Made by a program: the position numbers and the translations under genes. Below, piece by piece: positions 62,084-64,000 of a stretch of 64,000 nucleotides of DNA; position 1 is the stretch's first letter, and each line of letters starts with the position of its first letter. The notes under the pieces were generated by a model. The model made no database searches. It was not told where the DNA came from and worked only from the letters and a program-made list of their open reading frames with translations. Source of the DNA: Pontibacter kalidii (GTDB lineage: Bacteria > Bacteroidota > Bacteroidia > Cytophagales > Hymenobacteraceae); NCBI RefSeq assembly GCF_026278245.1, contig NZ_CP111079.1:3982501-4046500 (forward strand), read 5' to 3'.

Positions 62084-62416
62084 ATGATTCTGTATAATGA
62101 GACGATAAGTATTGAAAACACGGTGGCCGATGAGTGGCTGCAGTGGATGCAGGAAGTTCATATTCCGGCAGTAATGGACACGGGTTACTTTCTGGGCAAC
62201 CAGATCAGCCGCCTGATGCACGAGGTGGCCAATGACGGCACCACCTATGCCGTGCAGTATACCTGCCACAGCTTGGAAGACCTGGAAGAGTACCAGCGCG
62301 AGCAGGCTCCTGAGATCGATCTGCGCCACCACGAGCGTTACCAGGGCAGGTATGTGGTGTTCCGCTCCATGCTGGAGGTGGTAGCCCGCGATGTAGAGCG
62401 TAAGGGAGAGGAGTAA
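62084..62416 (+). CDS. DUF4286 family protein
   Basis: The 110-residue protein matches the small Bacteroidota DUF4286 family: MILYNETISIENTVADEWLQ at the start, HIPAVMDTGYF and YAVQYTCHSLEDLEEYQRE. It looks like a ferredoxin-like alpha/beta fold. Its function is unknown. The ATG at 62084 fits the family N-terminus exactly, so the very short distance to the promoter box is not a start-codon error. Confidence 0.9.
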   Translation: MILYNETISIENTVADEWLQWMQEVHIPAVMDTGYFLGNQISRLMHEVANDGTTYAVQYTCHSLEDLEEYQREQAPEIDLRHHERYQGRYVVFRSMLEVVARDVERKGEE

Positions 62417-62421
62417 AGTAT

Positions 62422-62470
62422 AAGGCAGCGGCGCCAGCGATTTTCTGCAAATCGCTGGCGCCGCTGCCTT
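62422..62470. terminator. Long perfect terminator between DUF4286 and GNAT genes
   Basis: A perfect 22-bp stem (62422-62443 with 62449-62470; core CAGCGGCGCCAGCG) around a 5-base loop. It lies between convergent genes and can work in both directions. Confidence 0.92.
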
Positions 62471-62478
62471 ATGTTAGG

Positions 62479-62949
62479 TTAAGAGGCATACTGCCGTATC
62501 TGCTCCTCGTTCAGGCTGCAGTTGATCCACTCACTGTCCAAAGCGGCGCCGATCTTCTTGTAAAAGGCAATGGCCGGCTCGTTCCACTCCAGCACCTGCC
62601 ACTTAAAGCGCTTGGCGCCCGTGTCTTTTGCCTCCTGCGCCACCGCGTTAAACAGCCGCTTACCAATGCCGGTACGCCGCAGCCGCTCGGTTACCACCAG
62701 GTCTTCCAGAAACAGCATCCTGCCTTTCCAGGTGGAGTAGGCCGTGTAGTATAAAGCAATGCCTACCACGCCTTCCTCGGTCTCAGCCACAAAAAACTTG
62801 TAAATCGCGTTTTCGCCGAAGCCGTCACGCTCCATTTCCAGCAGCGTGTTGGTAACCTCATCCGGCGCCCGCTCATACGCCGCCAACTCCTTAATCAGCG
62901 CATACACCTGCGGCAGATCATCTATCGTTCCTTTTCTTATCTCTATCAT
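62479..62949 (-). CDS. GNAT family N-acetyltransferase
   Basis: The 156-residue protein is a single GNAT domain. The acetyl-CoA-binding motif A is visible as FLEDLVVTERLRRTGIGKRLF (about 80-100; RRTGIGKRL at its core), followed by WNEPAIAFYKKIGA (motif B). The pattern resembles diamine/thialysine acetyltransferases (SAT-like), but the substrate is not certain. It converges on the DUF4286 gene with a shared terminator. Confidence 0.9.
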   Translation of the reverse strand: MIEIRKGTIDDLPQVYALIKELAAYERAPDEVTNTLLEMERDGFGENAIYKFFVAETEEGVVGIALYYTAYSTWKGRMLFLEDLVVTERLRRTGIGKRLFNAVAQEAKDTGAKRFKWQVLEWNEPAIAFYKKIGAALDSEWINCSLNEEQIRQYAS

Positions 62950-63030
62950 GTTAATTGTTGATTGCTCCTTGTTGATTGTTTGGCCAGTGATGAAGGAGAC
63001 TTTACTGATGCATAAGCTCCTACATACTTT

Positions 63031-63092
63031 ATAACTTCCAAACTTTCTAACCTTCTAACTCTCAAACTCCTAAACTCTCTAACTCCCAAACT
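63031..63092. repeat. Degenerate CTAACTCTCAAACTC tandem repeat
   Basis: Units of 7-10 bases such as CTTCCAAA, CTTTCTAAC, CTTCTAACT, CTCAAACTC and CTAAACTCT are repeated with small changes. The right half overlaps the last codons of the acyl-ACP thioesterase gene and supplies its last residues (ELESLGV) and stop codon. Confidence 0.65.
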
Positions 63093-63823
63093 GTCCTGGC
63101 TTGTACCAGTTCTTTACCGCTTTCCCGGCTGGTGAGCTTGTGCAAGTATGTACGACCCTCCGCTTCAGCTGGCGCCACAGCCGACACCACGGTATCGCCC
63201 AGTATACTTTCTGCTTTAAAGATGATATCTACCTCCTGCAGTTGCTTCTGTTCCAGCACCTCCAGTGGCAGCGTGTCCAGGGCCCACTGCAGGTAACGGG
63301 TGTTGGTTACGTGGCGGTTCAGGTCGATGTCGTGCCAGCGCACCGGCATTTGCTGCTCGTGCTGCGCCTCCTGCAGCTGTGGCAGCTTGCCCTTGGCAAA
63401 CGGAAGTGGCTCGCTTTCCGGCACAACCTCCAGGGCCATGATAAAATCGGGCACCGAGACGAGCTGCCGCTTCACCACATCCATCACCAGCCACACGCTG
63501 GTGGCCTGCCCCAGCAGTTCCCGCTCCTCGCTGTAAACCCTGAAATCGCGGTGCAGGAACACGCGCTCGCGCCCCGAGGCCCAGGTTTCCACAGTTAGCT
63601 TATCGTTATGGCCGGGGTAGCGGAACATTTCCACGCGCATGCGCTGCAGCACCCACGTCAGCCCCCGCTCCAGCAAATCGTACATCGAAATGCCCAGGTC
63701 GCGGGTGTTCTCCCAGGCGGCCTCCTGCATATAGCTTACCAATGCCGGCATGGTGGCCCTGCCCCGGTAGTCTATCTCGCCGGAGCGAACGGTAAACGCA
63801 CTTTCCCCTGCCCTTGATTTCAT
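63062..63823 (-). CDS. Acyl-[acyl-carrier-protein] thioesterase
   Basis: The 253-residue protein has two hotdog domains like plant FatA/FatB. The second-domain catalytic motif is visible as HDIDLNRHVTNTRYLQW (about 163-179). It hydrolyses acyl-ACP to end fatty-acid synthesis or recycle ACP; chain-length preference is not readable. The final residues come from a degenerate tandem repeat, so the natural C-terminus may have been altered by a few residues. It stands alone between the GNAT gene and a partial gene. Confidence 0.9.
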   Translation of the reverse strand: MKSRAGESAFTVRSGEIDYRGRATMPALVSYMQEAAWENTRDLGISMYDLLERGLTWVLQRMRVEMFRYPGHNDKLTVETWASGRERVFLHRDFRVYSEERELLGQATSVWLVMDVVKRQLVSVPDFIMALEVVPESEPLPFAKGKLPQLQEAQHEQQMPVRWHDIDLNRHVTNTRYLQWALDTLPLEVLEQKQLQEVDIIFKAESILGDTVVSAVAPAEAEGRTYLHKLTSRESGKELVQARTVWELESLGV

Positions 63824-63887
63824 AGCTCAGTTTATACTTGTCCGGATGCTAAGGTACGTAAGAATTGCGGCAGGCGCCACCAAAAAA

Positions 63888-63920
63888 CAAGAGCACACCT
63901 GTTGGTAGGGTGTGCTCTTG
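63888..63920 (-). terminator. Terminator of the partial gene at the window end
   Basis: CAAGAGCACACC (63888-63899) pairs with GGTGTGCTCTTG (63909-63920). On the minus strand it is followed by TTTTTTGG, 24 bases after the partial gene's stop. Confidence 0.88.
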
Positions 63921-63943
63921 CTGTTGGCGCTCCTGCAATATAC

Positions 63944-64000
63944 TTACATCATGGCGCCAATGCCCACGCCCAGGAACATGAACAGCAGGCCCAGTGCGTA
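63944..64000 (-). CDS. C-terminus of an unknown membrane protein (5' part outside window)
   Basis: The last 18 codons are visible and encode a hydrophobic end (YALGLLFMFLGVGIGAMM) followed by TAA. This looks like a final membrane helix. The terminator at 63888 supports a real gene end. The family cannot be named from this fragment. Confidence 0.6.
   Translation of the reverse strand, partial: YALGLLFMFLGVGIGAMM

Noticed and set aside
63031..63092. CRISPR-like tandem repeat
   Set aside because: Units are only 7-10 bases, degenerate and without spacers; no cas gene is in the window.

Overview
The window looks like chromosomal DNA from a Bacteroidota bacterium, most likely a Cytophagales member of the Hymenobacteraceae and probably Pontibacter-like. 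The evidence is a type IX secretion/gliding gene set (porP, gldKLMN, porW), Bacteroidota-type promoters (TAnnTTTG), Bacteroidota-restricted families (DUF4403, DUF4295, DUF5522, DUF5686, DUF4271, DUF4286), a bacillithiol gene (bshC), and an ATP synthase operon that lacks beta and epsilon. The DNA is moderately GC-rich. I found no rRNA, tRNA, CRISPR array, prophage or classical insertion sequence.

Layout. 1-9.4 kb: DUF4403 protein, a lipoprotein, a BrkB-type membrane protein, a repeat-filled gap (2738-3477), rlmN with a thioesterase, mnmD, a TetR regulator, 5-formyl-THF cyclo-ligase and bshC. 9.6-11.9 kb: a PH-domain gene and rimO face each other across a 558-bp unit made of a DUF559 nuclease gene between perfect 42-bp inverted repeats. 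12-15.5 kb: ftsY, DUF4295, rpmG, rpmB and DUF5522. 15.7-20.5 kb: rocD, an archaeal-type asparagine synthetase divergent from an AsnC-type regulator, and a class I aminotransferase. 20.7-29.2 kb: DUF5686 outer-membrane protein, PAP2 phosphatase, NAD(P)HX repair enzyme, UbiA-like protein, pyrophosphatase and a PafA-like phosphatase. 29.4-35.2 kb: the atp operon (atpZ, a membrane protein, a, c, b, delta, alpha, gamma). 35.5-48.3 kb: porW, PBP1A and uvrC on the plus strand, facing porP and gldKLMN on the minus strand. 48.4-52.7 kb: hemD, DUF4271, lipB and a phosphoglucose/phosphomannose isomerase. 52.7-56.6 kb: yraN, a second repeat-filled gap, a YwqK-like lipoprotein and htpG. 56.9-60.4 kb: a His-rich protein, a TonB-dependent receptor and a small lipoprotein, probably for metal uptake. 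60.5-64 kb: YdeI-like, DUF4286, GNAT and acyl-ACP thioesterase genes.

Most genes are housekeeping. The unusual material is in the non-coding DNA. (1) A DUF559 nuclease cassette is bounded by hairpin-forming inverted repeats, and related solitary hairpins lie in several other gaps, an arrangement like REP/RAYT systems but with a different enzyme. (2) A composite repeat of roughly 420-440 bp occurs twice, 50 kb apart and in opposite orientation, with compensatory base changes in a hairpin. (3) The heptamer TATACTT/AAGTATA is strongly over-represented in both genes and gaps and appears to shape codon choice.
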